NCBI RefSeq assembly: GCF_000298235.1
Contig: NZ_BAHE01000008.1
Location: 1-64,000 of the forward strand
Source of the DNA: Gordonia namibiensis NBRC 108229
GTDB taxonomy: Bacteria; Actinomycetota; Actinomycetes; Mycobacteriales; Mycobacteriaceae
Direction of reading: 5' to 3'
DNA length: 64,000 bases
Shown here: one piece after another, positions 18,035-26,364 of the stretch
How positions within the stretch are numbered: position 1 is the stretch's first letter
How the letters are laid out: each line of letters opens with the position of its first letter
Made by a program: the position numbers and the translations under genes
The notes under the pieces: generated by a model
Database searches by the model: none
Seen by the model: the letters and a program-made list of their open reading frames with translations, nothing else
What the model was told of the DNA's origin: nothing

Positions 18035-18721
18035 GTGATCAAGCTGGAGAACGTCACGATGCAGTACAAGGCATCCTCTCGGCCGGCTCTGAAGGATTTG
18101 AGCTTCGAGGTCGACAAGGGGGAGTTCGCGTTCCTGATCGGTCCGTCCGGATCGGGCAAGTCGACGTTCTTCCGGTTGCTGCTCAAAGAGGACCGGCCGA
18201 CGAGCGGCGACGTGTACCTCGGTGAGTTCCATGTCAACAAGATGCGGGCCCGTTCGGTTCCGAAGCTCCGCCAGTCGATCGGCTGTGTCTTCCAGGACTT
18301 CCGGTTGTTGCAGAAGAAGACCGTCGCCGAGAATGTCGCCTTCGCGCTCGAGGTGATCGGGCGACCGAAGTCGACGATCCAGCGCGTGGTGCCCGAGGTG
18401 CTCGAGTATGTCGGTCTCGAGGGCAAGCACGACCGCATGCCCAACGAGTTGTCCGGCGGCGAGATGCAGCGCGTGGCGATCGCCCGCGCGATCGTCAACC
18501 GCCCGCTCGTGCTGCTGGCCGACGAGCCGACCGGAAACCTCGATCCGGAGACCAGCGAGGAGATCGTCGACGTCCTCGACCGCGTCAACCGTCGGGGCAC
18601 CACGGTGGTCATGGCCACCCACGACCGGCACATCGTCGACGCGATGCGCCGCCGTGTCCTCGAATTCGACAACGGGCAGCTCGTGCGCAACGACCCGCAG
18701 GGTGTGTACGGAATCGGCTGA
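18035..18721 (+). CDS. ftsE: Cell division ATP-binding protein FtsE
   Basis: A 228-residue ABC ATPase that works with FtsX to switch on septal peptidoglycan hydrolases. Walker A GPSGSGKS is at 36-43, the Q-loop in CVFQDFRLL near 88, signature LSGGEMQR near 140, Walker B VLLADEP near 162 and the switch His in ATHDRH near 194. The start GTG 18035 has TACACT 8 nt upstream, again compatible with a near-leaderless transcript. The ftsX gene follows after 55 bp. Confidence 0.95.
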   Translation: MIKLENVTMQYKASSRPALKDLSFEVDKGEFAFLIGPSGSGKSTFFRLLLKEDRPTSGDVYLGEFHVNKMRARSVPKLRQSIGCVFQDFRLLQKKTVAENVAFALEVIGRPKSTIQRVVPEVLEYVGLEGKHDRMPNELSGGEMQRVAIARAIVNRPLVLLADEPTGNLDPETSEEIVDVLDRVNRRGTTVVMATHDRHIVDAMRRRVLEFDNGQLVRNDPQGVYGIG

Positions 18722-18776
18722 CGGCTCAGCCCACTCCCGACACACAACAACGACCCCCAAGGACGTCTGAGCAAGC

Positions 18777-19685
18777 ATGCGAGCGAATTTCATCATCAGC
18801 GAGGTTCTCAACGGACTGCGCCGCAATGCGACGATGACCATCGCGATGATCATCACCACGGCGATCACGCTGGGTATGTTCGGCGGTGGCCTCTTGGTGA
18901 TCCAGATGGCCGACAAGAGCCAGAAGATCTTCCTCGACCGGGTGGAGATGGAGTTCTACCTCAATCCCGAAGTCACCGAACGCGATCCGCAGTGTCAGGC
19001 CGATCCCTGCGCGCAGTTGCGACGGGGACTCGAGAACGAGCCCGGCGTCACCTCGGTGACCTACCTCGACAAGGACGAGGCCTACAAGCGTGCGAAGGAG
19101 ATCTTCGCGAACAACCCGGACCTCGCCGAGAACATCGTCGAGGGCACACTGCCGGCGTCGTTGCGGGTGCGGGTGTCCGACCCGGCCCAGTTCGACGCGG
19201 TGCTCACCGAGTACGCGGGCCGAAAAGACCTGGGTGTGGACGCTTTCAAGGACGACCGTAAACTGGTGCAACGCATCTTCAGTGTGCTCGACGGGGTGCG
19301 CAACGCGACGTTCGCGATCGCCTCGGTGCTCGCGGTCGCGGCGATCTTGTTGATCATCAACACCGTTCAGATCGCGGCGTTCACAAGACGTACCGAAGTG
19401 TCGATCATGCGCCTGGTGGGCGCGACGCGGTGGTACACACAGCTGCCTTTCCTCCTGGAGGCGGTGGTGTCCGCCCTTGTCGGTGCGTTGCTCGCGATCG
19501 GTGGTCTGCTGCTCGCGAAGAAGTTCTTCTTCGACACCGCGCTGAAGGAGCTCTACGGCGTGAGCTTCTTCGCCCGCATCGAACTGGCGGACGTCTTGTT
19601 CGTCGCGCCGTGGCTGATCCTCGGCGGGATCGTGTTGGCGGGTGCGACGGCATATGTCACTCTTCGTGTGTACGTCCGGGAATGA
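18777..19685 (+). CDS. ftsX: Cell division protein FtsX
   Basis: A 302-residue permease-like partner of FtsE with four membrane helices (about 20-45, 175-198, 225-250 and 272-296). Between the first two lies the extracytoplasmic domain of about 125 residues that contacts cell-wall hydrolases or their adaptors; it has a likely disulfide pair (QCQADPCAQ near 74-80). The cytosolic segment FTRRTEVSIMRLVGAT is the conserved FtsX/MacB coupling region. SmpB follows after 87 bp, the same order as in M. tuberculosis (Rv3101c, Rv3100c). Confidence 0.95.
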   Translation: MRANFIISEVLNGLRRNATMTIAMIITTAITLGMFGGGLLVIQMADKSQKIFLDRVEMEFYLNPEVTERDPQCQADPCAQLRRGLENEPGVTSVTYLDKDEAYKRAKEIFANNPDLAENIVEGTLPASLRVRVSDPAQFDAVLTEYAGRKDLGVDAFKDDRKLVQRIFSVLDGVRNATFAIASVLAVAAILLIINTVQIAAFTRRTEVSIMRLVGATRWYTQLPFLLEAVVSALVGALLAIGGLLLAKKFFFDTALKELYGVSFFARIELADVLFVAPWLILGGIVLAGATAYVTLRVYVRE

Positions 19686-19772
19686 GCGGACCCGCCGCCG
19701 GCGTTCCACACAGGCTTGACTACGGTCTATTCGACCCTGCCAGCCGTCGATCCACGAGGAGGTGAGTGCGCG

Positions 19773-20249
19773 ATGCCCAAGGAAAAGGGACGCAACGTGA
19801 TTGCCCAGAACCGCAAGGCGCGCCACAACTATGCCATCCTCGACGTCTACGAGGCAGGAATCGCTCTCGTGGGGACCGAGGTGAAGAGCCTGCGCGCGGG
19901 TAAGGCGTCCCTTGTGGACGCGTTCGCCACGATCGACGACGGCGAGGTGTGGCTGCATGCCCTGCACATCGCCGAGTACGGCCACGGTTCCTGGACCAAC
20001 CACGCGGTCCGACGCAAGCGCAAGCTGCTGATGCATCGTCGGGAGATCGACAATCTGATCGGCAAGATCCGCGACGGAAACCTCACGCTCGTGCCGCTGT
20101 CGCTGTACTTCAACGACGGACGGGTCAAGGTCGAGCTGGCGCTCGCCCGCGGTAAGCAGGCGCACGACAAGCGCCACGACATCGCCAAGCGGACCGCGCA
20201 GCGTGAGGTCGAGCGTGAGGTCGGCCGTCGCGTGAAGGGGATGGGCTGA
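19773..20249 (+). CDS. smpB: SsrA-binding protein SmpB
   Basis: A 158-residue OB-fold protein that binds the tRNA-like domain of tmRNA in trans-translation. Conserved segments are [34 protein letters not shown] and HEYGH-like [11 protein letters not shown], with the basic C-terminal tail [14 protein letters not shown] that reads the empty A site. ATG 19773 has GAGGAGGTGAG upstream. The tmRNA gene itself lies 1.3 kb downstream. A short hairpin (20251-20265, 6-bp stem) follows the stop and may end convergent transcripts. Confidence 0.95.
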   Translation: MPKEKGRNVIAQNRKARHNYAILDVYEAGIALVGTEVKSLRAGKASLVDAFATIDDGEVWLHALHIAEYGHGSWTNHAVRRKRKLLMHRREIDNLIGKIRDGNLTLVPLSLYFNDGRVKVELALARGKQAHDKRHDIAKRTAQREVEREVGRRVKGMG

Positions 20250-20267
20250 CCGACCGGATCGGTCGAT

Positions 20268-20627
20268 TCAGGCGGCCTTGTAGAGGCGCGTGCCCTCGGT
20301 CGCCGGCGGGATCTCGGCGGTCGCCGCCGGCGCGCGGCGGTAGGTGCGTTCGTATCGTTCGACGTCGGTACGCCGCAACGGGGGAGTGAGCGGGTCCGAC
20401 GACACGTACACATCGCTGTCGCGGGTGGCCTCGCTGAGTCGGATCTGCATGCGGAACGCGGTGAGGGCACCTGCGAACAGACCGGCCATCGCGAGTCCGA
20501 ACATCCACGACGGTGCATCGACGCCACCGGCAAGTGACATCACGAACAGTCCCAGGAACAGGAATCCGAGCAGCATCACCAGGTAAGCGGCGAAGGCGAA
20601 CGATCTTGGACGGGGTGCGGAGCGCAC
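20268..20627 (-). CDS. Small two-helix membrane protein
   Basis: A 119-residue protein with two hydrophobic helices (about 10-32 and 36-55) and a polar, Arg/Pro-rich C-terminal half. I do not recognise the family. Start GTG 20627 is chosen because GAGGAGG (20643-20637) is 9 nt upstream; a TTG 20636 abuts the same motif too closely. It is divergent from a TetR regulator, with a 19-bp palindrome between them, so TetR control is likely. Confidence 0.6.
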   Translation of the reverse strand: MRSAPRPRSFAFAAYLVMLLGFLFLGLFVMSLAGGVDAPSWMFGLAMAGLFAGALTAFRMQIRLSEATRDSDVYVSSDPLTPPLRRTDVERYERTYRRAPAATAEIPPATEGTRLYKAA

Positions 20628-20657
20628 GGCGAACAACCTCCTCGGGTAAACGGGTTC

Positions 20658-20676
20658 CGATACATAGTGTGTATCG
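20658..20676. promoter_or_regulatory. TetR-type palindromic operator
   Basis: CGATACA-TAGTG-TGTATCG is a perfect 7-bp-arm inverted repeat in the divergent gap. Its right half recurs as TGTAGCG at 20688 and 20704, so further half-sites may extend toward the tetR start. Confidence 0.6.
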
Positions 20677-20784
20677 CTACGGCGACTGTAGCGCAACACT
20701 CTGTGTAGCGGCTGAGCGTGCCGTGATATTCCTGAAGCACCGGTGCTCGACAGCGCCGGTTCCGACTGGAGAAGGGTTCCGCGC

Positions 20785-21330
20785 TTGCCTGCTGACAGCG
20801 GTCCGAAGATCATCACGGCTGCGCTGGAACTGCTGCGCACGAAGGGGCCGTCGGGCGTGACGATCGAGGCCGTCGCCGCCCACTCCGGCGTCGCCCGCAC
20901 CACCATCTATCGCCGATACCGCAATCGCGACGAGATGCTCACCGCGGCGCTCGTCGCCGTGGGGACGCCGCCGGGTCTCGACGACGAGCTGTCGGGGGAT
21001 CAACGCCTTCGATGGGTGGTCCGCCATGCGGCGTCGATGGTGTCCGACGGCATCGGCTTCGGTGGGATGGCGGCGCTGATCACCGACGCCGATCCCGCCT
21101 TCACCGAGATCTTTCGCACCGTGTTGTCGACGCACCGCGCCGACCTCACGAGAGTCATCGACGATGGCAAGAGTCGCGGACTCGTGGCTTCCACCGTGGA
21201 CCCGGAGACGCTCATCGACAGCATCGTCGGAACACTCGTCGCGGAACGGGCCAGGTCGGGGAGCGTCGGCGACGACTGGGAGGACCGCGTCGTCGACATG
21301 TTCGCGCCGATCGTGCTCGCCGGTGGTTGA
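20785..21330 (+). CDS. TetR-family transcriptional regulator
   Basis: A 181-residue repressor. The HTH lies at about residues 5-50 (IITAALELLRTKGPSGVTIEAVA then SGVARTTIYRRYRNRDEML). The ligand-binding half has the C-terminal pattern of the TetR_C group with WVVRHAASMVSD and DSIVGTLVAERA. Start TTG 20785 is preferred because GGAGAAGGG is 8 nt upstream; GTG 20743 is possible but would put the start inside the control region. It probably represses the divergent small membrane gene and itself. Its last codons form the first unit of a tandem repeat array. Confidence 0.75.
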   Translation: MPADSGPKIITAALELLRTKGPSGVTIEAVAAHSGVARTTIYRRYRNRDEMLTAALVAVGTPPGLDDELSGDQRLRWVVRHAASMVSDGIGFGGMAALITDADPAFTEIFRTVLSTHRADLTRVIDDGKSRGLVASTVDPETLIDSIVGTLVAERARSGSVGDDWEDRVVDMFAPIVLAGG

Positions 21331-21463
21331 GCTCGGTTCTTCGCGCTGGTCGAGCGCCGTTCTTCCTGCTGGTTGAGCTGGCGTTCTTCTCGCTGGTTGA
21401 GCTCCGCTCTTCCCGCTGGTTGAGCTGGCGTTCTTCCCGCTGGTTGAGCTCCGTCGAAACCAG
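21322..21463 (+). repeat. Tandem array, six units of 23/24 bp
   Basis: Units begin at 21322, 21345, 21368, 21392, 21415 and 21439 with GCTGGTTGAGCT (variants in units 1 and 2), each followed by a CGTTCTTC-like half. The last unit ends in CCGTCGAAACCAG. Units alternate in sequence, so the true period of the last four is 47 bp. The array starts in the tetR stop region and ends about 70 bp before the tmRNA. Confidence 0.75.
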
Positions 21464-21532
21464 GAATGAAGTCCGCTGTCGGACTTGTTAGACTGAATTG
21501 CTCGCTGACTTCGGTCGGCGGGTACCTGTCTC

Positions 21533-21905
21533 GGGGCTGATCGGTTTCGACTACGTGCGTCGAGGTAGGGGAAGCGTGTCGGTGCAGGCTGGAGACCACC
21601 GTATAAGCGTCGCAGCAACCAATTAAGCGCCGATTCCAATCAGCGCGACTACGCCCTCGCTGCCTAAGTAGCGACGGCTAGTCTGTCGGCCCGGATTGTG
21701 CTCCCGAATCCGGATGCCGGCATCATCTCAGGGAGCTCACCGTCCTCGCCGGTCGCGGGCGAGGTCGGAACATCAAACAGCGACTGGGATCGTCATCTCG
21801 GCTTGTTCGCGTGACCGAGAGATCCAAGTAGAGACATAGCGGACTGCACACGGAGAAGCCCTACCAACACGACGGAGGACCCGGGTTCAATTCCCGGCAG
21901 CTCCA
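21533..21905 (+). ncRNA. ssrA: Transfer-messenger RNA (tmRNA)
   Basis: The 5' end GGGGCTG pairs with CAGCTCC at the 3' end to form the acceptor stem, and GGTTCAATTCC supplies the T-loop. The open frame 21629-21667 encodes the tag ADSNQRDYALAA followed by TAA; its ALAA end is the usual protease signal and it differs from the mycobacterial tag I recall (ADSHQRDYALAA) at one residue. tmRNA with SmpB frees stalled ribosomes. CCA is not encoded directly after position 21905. Confidence 0.95.
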
Positions 21906-21912
21906 CGGCCAG

Positions 21913-21942
21913 AGCGCCCCACCTGTTCGCAGGTGGGGCGCT
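21913..21942 (+). terminator. Terminator of ssrA
   Basis: A perfect 13-bp stem (21913-21925 with 21930-21942) closes a TTCG loop and is followed by TTG. It begins 8 nt after the tmRNA 3' end. Confidence 0.85.
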
Positions 21943-22040
21943 TTGCGTACAGCGGCTTCTACAGGGTCGGTTCGGGAACCGAGCTGACCTCGGCGTTCGA
22001 GTGCGGCGTGAGCCTGGTGCCGACGCTCCGAAGGCCTATC

Positions 22041-22196
22041 TCAGTAGTAGTGGGCTCGACCGCCCACCGCGCGCCCGGTGGCACCGAGAACCGCGAGGAT
22101 CACGCCGATCACGGCGACGATGATGCCCAGGGTCCACAGGATCGGGATGCCGAAGATGAATCCGAGAACAAGAAGGATGATTCCGAGGATGATCAC
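22041..22196 (-). CDS. DUF6131-type small membrane protein
   Basis: A 51-residue, almost wholly hydrophobic protein with two helices (MIILGIILLVLGFIFGIP and WTLGIIVAVIGVILAVLG) and a tail GRAVGGRAHYY. The GRAVGGR(R/A)H tail is the hallmark I associate with DUF6131. Start GTG 22196 is chosen because CCGGAG is 8 nt upstream and because it gives the family's normal N-terminus; longer frames from 22205 or 22250 lack a site. The function is unknown. Confidence 0.65.
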   Translation of the reverse strand: MIILGIILLVLGFIFGIPILWTLGIIVAVIGVILAVLGATGRAVGGRAHYY

Positions 22197-22329
22197 CGCG
22201 CACACTCCGGAGGTCGCAGTTACTAGGATGCTCGACGCTGCTGCAAGCACCTTTCACGTTACCCCCGTCACACCCGACAATGCGCCGAACGATGACCGAC
22301 CGTCGGACGCCGCTCGGTGTCGCCGCGGC

Positions 22330-23205
22330 TCAGGCCGCAGCCGCGTCGGCCAGCGCGTGCTCACGGTGACGACGTCGCTTGCTGATGACGCCGTGGGTCG
22401 GGCTGAACAGGAAGACGAGCAGGAACAGGATTCCCTGCACCAGCACGACCATGCCGCCGGGTGAGGTGTCCTGGTAGTAGGACACGTACAGGCCGATGAC
22501 GCCGCACAGTGCCGAGGTGGCGGGCGCGATGACCAGCATGCGGGTGAAGCGGTTGGTGAGCATCTGCGCTGTCGCGCCGGGGATGATCAGCATCGCCACC
22601 ACCAGCACGATGCCGACCACCTGCAGCGCGGTCACGGCGGTCAGAGCCAGCAGGGCGAGGAGTACCGCGCCCAGCAGCCTCGGGCTGAGGCCGATGGCGA
22701 AGGCGTGGGTGGGATCGAAGGCGTAGAGGGTGAAGTCGCGGCGCTTGAGCAGCAGGATCACCGCGACGATGGCACCGAGGATCGCGATCTGGATCAGATC
22801 CGACGCCGAGACACCGAGCAGGTTGCCGAAGATGATGTGGTTCAGGTCGGTCTGGCTCGGCGTCACCGAGATCAGGACCAGCCCGAGGGCGAACAGCGAT
22901 GTGAAGACGATGCCGATTGCGGCGTCCTCTTTCACCCGGCCGCCGTCGCGGACCGCACCGATCATCGCCACCGCGAGGAACCCGAAGACCACCGCGCCGA
23001 TGGCGAACGGGAATCCGACGATGTAGGCGAGCACGACTCCCGGCAGTACGGCATGGGAGACGGCGTCACCCATCAGCGACCAACCGATCAGCACCAGCCA
23101 GCACGACAACAGCGCGCAGACGACCGATGCGATCAGCGTCGCCCACAATGCCCGGGTCATGAAGGCGTAGGCGAAGGGGTCGAGGAGGTGGTCGACGATG
23201 CTCAT
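22330..23205 (-). CDS. Metal ABC transporter permease (Mn/Zn type)
   Basis: A 291-residue ABC-3 family permease with about eight helices. It forms the membrane channel of the importer whose ATPase and binding protein lie directly upstream in the operon. Its ATG overlaps the ATPase stop (ATGA, 23202-23205). The segments SLMGDAVSHAVLPGVVLAY and VGIVLVVAMLIIPGATAQ are typical of ZnuB/MntB/SitC-like proteins. The sequence alone does not separate Mn from Zn or Fe; the binding-protein motif points to Mn/Fe. Confidence 0.9.
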   Translation of the reverse strand: MSIVDHLLDPFAYAFMTRALWATLIASVVCALLSCWLVLIGWSLMGDAVSHAVLPGVVLAYIVGFPFAIGAVVFGFLAVAMIGAVRDGGRVKEDAAIGIVFTSLFALGLVLISVTPSQTDLNHIIFGNLLGVSASDLIQIAILGAIVAVILLLKRRDFTLYAFDPTHAFAIGLSPRLLGAVLLALLALTAVTALQVVGIVLVVAMLIIPGATAQMLTNRFTRMLVIAPATSALCGVIGLYVSYYQDTSPGGMVVLVQGILFLLVFLFSPTHGVISKRRRHREHALADAAAA

Positions 23206-23975
23206 GACGCCTCCTCCTGGCGGTCGCCGGGAGTCTGTACGGTCCGGTCCAGCGGGTCGAGCCCGAAGGCGCGCACCAGATTGTCGGTGGTGATCACCTC
23301 GGTGGGGTCACCCTGTGCGACGACCCGCCGCATCAGCAGGATCGCCTCGTCGGCGAGCGTCGGCAGAACCTGCAGATCGTGCGTGGACACCAGGATCGTC
23401 ACACCCGAATCGGCGAGTTCGCGCAGCAACGCGGTGATGGTGGCCTCGGTGCGTTTGTCGACGCCGGCGAAAGGCTCGTCGAGCAACAGGATCGAGGCCT
23501 CCTGTGCGATGCCGCGGGCCACGAAGGCGCGCTTGCGCTGGCCACCGGAGAGCTGGCCGATCTGACGGTCGGCGTAGTCGGTGAGTTCCACGCGCGCGAG
23601 TGCTTTGTCGACGGCGTCGTGGTCGGCGCGCTTGGGTCGGCGGGTGAAGCCGAGATGGCCGTAGCGGCCGGTCATCACGACGTCGCGCACCGAGAGCGGG
23701 AACGTCCAGTCGATGTCCTCGGACTGCGGGACGTACCCGACGAGGCCGGACTTGCGAGCGGCGGCGGGGGATCTGCCGGCGAGTGTGACCGAGCCGGTGG
23801 TCGGGGTGACCGACCCGACGATGGTCTTGAACAGCGTCGACTTGCCCGATCCGTTCATGCCGACGAGCGCGCAGATGCGGCCCGTCGGCACGCGCACCGA
23901 GGCGTGGTCGAGCGCGAGGATGCGGCCGTAGCGCACCGTCACGTCGTCGACCTCGATGGCATGCGAGGTGATCAT
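23202..23975 (-). CDS. Metal ABC transporter ATP-binding protein (Mn/Zn type)
   Basis: A 257-residue ABC ATPase. Walker A is GMNGSGKST near 40, the Q-loop YVPQSEDIDWTFP near 82 (typical of the Mn/Zn class), signature LSGGQRKR near 142, Walker B ILLLDEPFAGVD near 163 and switch His in STHD near 198. Start ATG 23975 overlaps the end of the binding-protein gene by 4 bp. The three genes are thus a fully coupled operon. Confidence 0.92.
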   Translation of the reverse strand: MITSHAIEVDDVTVRYGRILALDHASVRVPTGRICALVGMNGSGKSTLFKTIVGSVTPTTGSVTLAGRSPAAARKSGLVGYVPQSEDIDWTFPLSVRDVVMTGRYGHLGFTRRPKRADHDAVDKALARVELTDYADRQIGQLSGGQRKRAFVARGIAQEASILLLDEPFAGVDKRTEATITALLRELADSGVTILVSTHDLQVLPTLADEAILLMRRVVAQGDPTEVITTDNLVRAFGLDPLDRTVQTPGDRQEEAS

Positions 23976-24895
23976 CGGATGTCTCCCGTCAGTCCCGACA
24001 CGATGGTCCGGGCGTCGTGTCGGATCAGGTCGAGGTACGTGGGCACCGGGCCGTCGGCCTCGGAGAGGGAGTCGACGTACAGCGTGCCGCCGAAGCGGGC
24101 GTCGGTTGCGCCGACGACCTGCTGCATCGCCGCGTCGGAGACCGTCGACTCGCAGAAGACCGCCGGCACCCGGTTCTTGCGGACGAAGTCGATGGCCGCG
24201 GCGACCTGCTGCGGGGTGGCCTGCTGTTCGGCGTTGACCGGCCAGATGTAGCGCTCGGCGAGTCCGGCGTCGCGTGCGAGGTAGGAGAAGGCGCCCTCGC
24301 AGGTGACCAGCGCGCGTTCGTTGGGCGGCAGGTCGTCGAGTGCCGAGACCAGTTCGGTTTGTACCTGCTGCAGCTGCTCCTTGTACGACGCCCCGTTGGC
24401 CGCGAAGATCTCGGCGCCCTCGGGGTCGAGGTCGGTGAACGCCTCGACCAGATTGTCGACATAGATGCCGACGTTGACCGGGGACATCCACGCGTGCGGA
24501 TTCGGTTTGCCCGCATAGGCATCCGAGGCGATGTCGATCGGATCGATGCCGTCGCTGGCCACCACGTGCCGAACGTCGAGCCCGTCGACGAACTGGCCGA
24601 ACCACGCCTCGAGGTTGAGTCCGTTGTCGACGACGAGCGAGGCCGTCGCGGTGCGTCGTACGTCGCCAGGAGTGGGTTCGTAACCGTGGATCTCCGCGCC
24701 CGGCTTGGTGATCGACTCGACCCGCAGGCGATCTCCCGCGACATTAGACGCGATGTCGGCGAGCACGGTGAACGTCGTGAGCACGACCTTCTCGTCGGGG
24801 AGCCGGCTGGACAGGGTGCAGCCGGAGATGGCCGTGCACAGGGCAAGGATCAGCGCCCCGACGGACAGCAGTCGACGCGCGTGCACCTTGGGCAT
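23972..24895 (-). CDS. Metal-binding lipoprotein of a Mn/Fe/Zn ABC transporter
   Basis: A 307-residue cluster A-I substrate-binding protein. The lipoprotein signal peptide ends at Cys near 26 (AISGC). Metal ligands of the family are visible: His in IHGYEPTPGD near 68, His in KPNPHAWMSP near 132, an acidic residue in CEGAFSYLAR near 200 and Asp in YVDSLSE near 275. The EPTPGD motif is the one seen in PsaA/SitA/YfeA, which favours Mn or Fe over Zn. Start ATG 24895 has a -10 TATAGT exactly 6 nt upstream and is probably leaderless. Confidence 0.88.
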   Translation of the reverse strand: MPKVHARRLLSVGALILALCTAISGCTLSSRLPDEKVVLTTFTVLADIASNVAGDRLRVESITKPGAEIHGYEPTPGDVRRTATASLVVDNGLNLEAWFGQFVDGLDVRHVVASDGIDPIDIASDAYAGKPNPHAWMSPVNVGIYVDNLVEAFTDLDPEGAEIFAANGASYKEQLQQVQTELVSALDDLPPNERALVTCEGAFSYLARDAGLAERYIWPVNAEQQATPQQVAAAIDFVRKNRVPAVFCESTVSDAAMQQVVGATDARFGGTLYVDSLSEADGPVPTYLDLIRHDARTIVSGLTGDIR

Positions 24896-24901
24896 GCCGA
24901 C

Positions 24902-24926
24902 ACTATAGTTTCGGGAAGCCGAACTT
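24902..24926 (-). promoter_or_regulatory. Promoter with overlapping operator of the metal ABC operon
   Basis: On the minus strand TATAGT (24907-24902) is a -10 element 6 nt before ATG 24895. Directly upstream, AAGTTCGG-CTTC-CCGAAACT (24926-24907) is an imperfect inverted repeat that overlaps it. A metal-responsive DtxR-family repressor such as MntR would block the promoter there; the identity is inferred. Confidence 0.55.
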
Positions 24927-24960
24927 TCTACCTCGGGGGAGCCGCAAACAGCATTCGTAC

Positions 24961-25053
24961 GAAATCCGCCCCTGATAGACACCCTCCTGAGCGCGTCCGA
25001 CGACGTATCGTCGCCGCCCCGGCTGTGGAGGGCGCATCTCAGGGGCGGATTTC
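24961..25053. repeat. Inverted-repeat element with 15-bp perfect ends
   Basis: GAAATCCGCCCCTGA (24961-24975) is exactly inverted at 25039-25053. Internal pairs (CCTCC with GGAGG; CGACGA with TCGTCG) let the 93 bp fold into one long hairpin. Its right part recurs near 3434-3482. It lies just past the CoA-transferase stop (25066), so it may act as a terminator, or be a small non-autonomous mobile element. Confidence 0.55.
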
Positions 25054-25065
25054 AGCGGCGGCCGG

Positions 25066-26307
25066 TCAGATGACGCCCGACTCCCGGAGTTCGGTCAGGT
25101 CGTCGGCCGACAGTCCCAGCATCTCGCCGTAGACGGTCTCGTTGTCGTACCCCGGCGTGGGCGGGCCGGCGTTGCGGATGCCGCCGGGCGTCTCGCTGAA
25201 CTGGGGGACGACGCCGGGTCCGAGGACGGTTCGCTGGGCGCCCTCGTCGTAGTGCTCGGCGATCATGCCGCGCGCCCGCAGGTGAGGGTCGGCGACCACC
25301 TCGGCAACTGTGTTGACCGGTCCCACAACCACTCCCGCGGCGCTCAGCACCTCGGTGAGTTTCTCGGCGGAGTACTGCGCCGACCATTCGCCGATCATCG
25401 CGTCGAGCTCGTCCTGGTTGCGACCGCGCGCGGTGTGGTCGGCGAACCGCTCGTCGGTGGCGAGTTCGGGCCGGCCCATCGCCTGGCAGAGGCGGGCGAA
25501 CACCGAGTCCTGGTTGGCAGCGATGATGACGTGCGTCCCGTCGCTGGTGGGGTAAAGGTTCGACGGCGCGATGCCTTCGAGTCGGGTGCCCGAGGGTCCG
25601 CGCACCACGCCGCCCGCGTCGTAGTCGGCGATCGCCGATTCCTGCACGGCGACACAGGATTCGATGAGGGATGTGTCGACGACCTGGCCCTTGCCGGTCA
25701 CCGTCCGGCGATACAGGGCAGCCAAAGCGCCTTGCGCAGCGAACATGCCGGCGAGGGTGTCGCCGATCGAAAGTGCCAGTCGCGGAGGCAATTGCCCGGG
25801 GTAGCCGTTGAGATACCTTAGGCCGCTTGCTGCTTCGGCGACGGATGCATAGCCGGCGCGCGTCGCATCCGGACCCGTCTGGCCGTAACCGGACACCCGC
25901 ACGATGACGAGGCCGGGGTTGCGCTCCGACAGCACGTCCGGGCCGATGCCGAGACGTTCGAGCGTGCCGGGGCGGAAGTTCTCGACGACGACGTCGGCGC
26001 GATCGGCGAGCTGGAGGAAGATCTCGCGCCCGCGGTCGGAGCGCAGGTCGAGGGTGATCGCTTTCTTGTTGCGGGCGTGGACCGTCCAGTAGAAGCGGTG
26101 GCCGTCGACCTCGGCCTGACCCCAGGTGCGGATCGGATCGGGTTTGTTCGGCGGCTCGATCTTGATGATGTCAGCGCCCATGTCGCCGAGGAGTCGGGCG
26201 GCGTGCGGGCCCGCGATCAGGGTGCCCAGCTCGAGCACGGTGACGCCCTCGAGCGGTCCTGCCGGGGCTCCTTCTCGGTTCGGCGCGGCAACGGTGTTGT
26301 CGGTCAT
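25066..26307 (-). CDS. CaiB/BaiF family CoA-transferase
   Basis: A 413-residue family III CoA-transferase, which moves CoA between carboxylic acids through aspartyl-CoA anhydrides. The expected catalytic Asp is in LSIGDTLAG near 183. The N-terminus GVTVLELGTLIAGPHAARLLGDMGADIIKIE is the family's CoA-binding start, and VVVENFRPGTLERLG near 106 is also typical. The acyl substrate is not evident; the divergent acyl-CoA ligase suggests a lipid or carboxylate catabolic role. Start ATG 26307. Confidence 0.88.
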   Translation of the reverse strand: MTDNTVAAPNREGAPAGPLEGVTVLELGTLIAGPHAARLLGDMGADIIKIEPPNKPDPIRTWGQAEVDGHRFYWTVHARNKKAITLDLRSDRGREIFLQLADRADVVVENFRPGTLERLGIGPDVLSERNPGLVIVRVSGYGQTGPDATRAGYASVAEAASGLRYLNGYPGQLPPRLALSIGDTLAGMFAAQGALAALYRRTVTGKGQVVDTSLIESCVAVQESAIADYDAGGVVRGPSGTRLEGIAPSNLYPTSDGTHVIIAANQDSVFARLCQAMGRPELATDERFADHTARGRNQDELDAMIGEWSAQYSAEKLTEVLSAAGVVVGPVNTVAEVVADPHLRARGMIAEHYDEGAQRTVLGPGVVPQFSETPGGIRNAGPPTPGYDNETVYGEMLGLSADDLTELRESGVI

Positions 26308-26364
26308 GGGAGACAGTGTGGCCGGTCACAGGTGCAACGCCAATACGAAGGGTCGGTTTACGGT

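Noticed and set aside
21322..21463. CRISPR array
   Set aside because: Units are contiguous 23/24-bp tandem repeats with no unique spacers, and no cas genes are present in the window.
20677..21639. Minus-strand frames across tetR, the tandem repeat and the tmRNA with PAGRTPAQ-like repeats
   Set aside because: The peptide repeats are just the translation of the 23/24-bp DNA repeats, and the frame enters the tmRNA and the tetR gene on the other strand.
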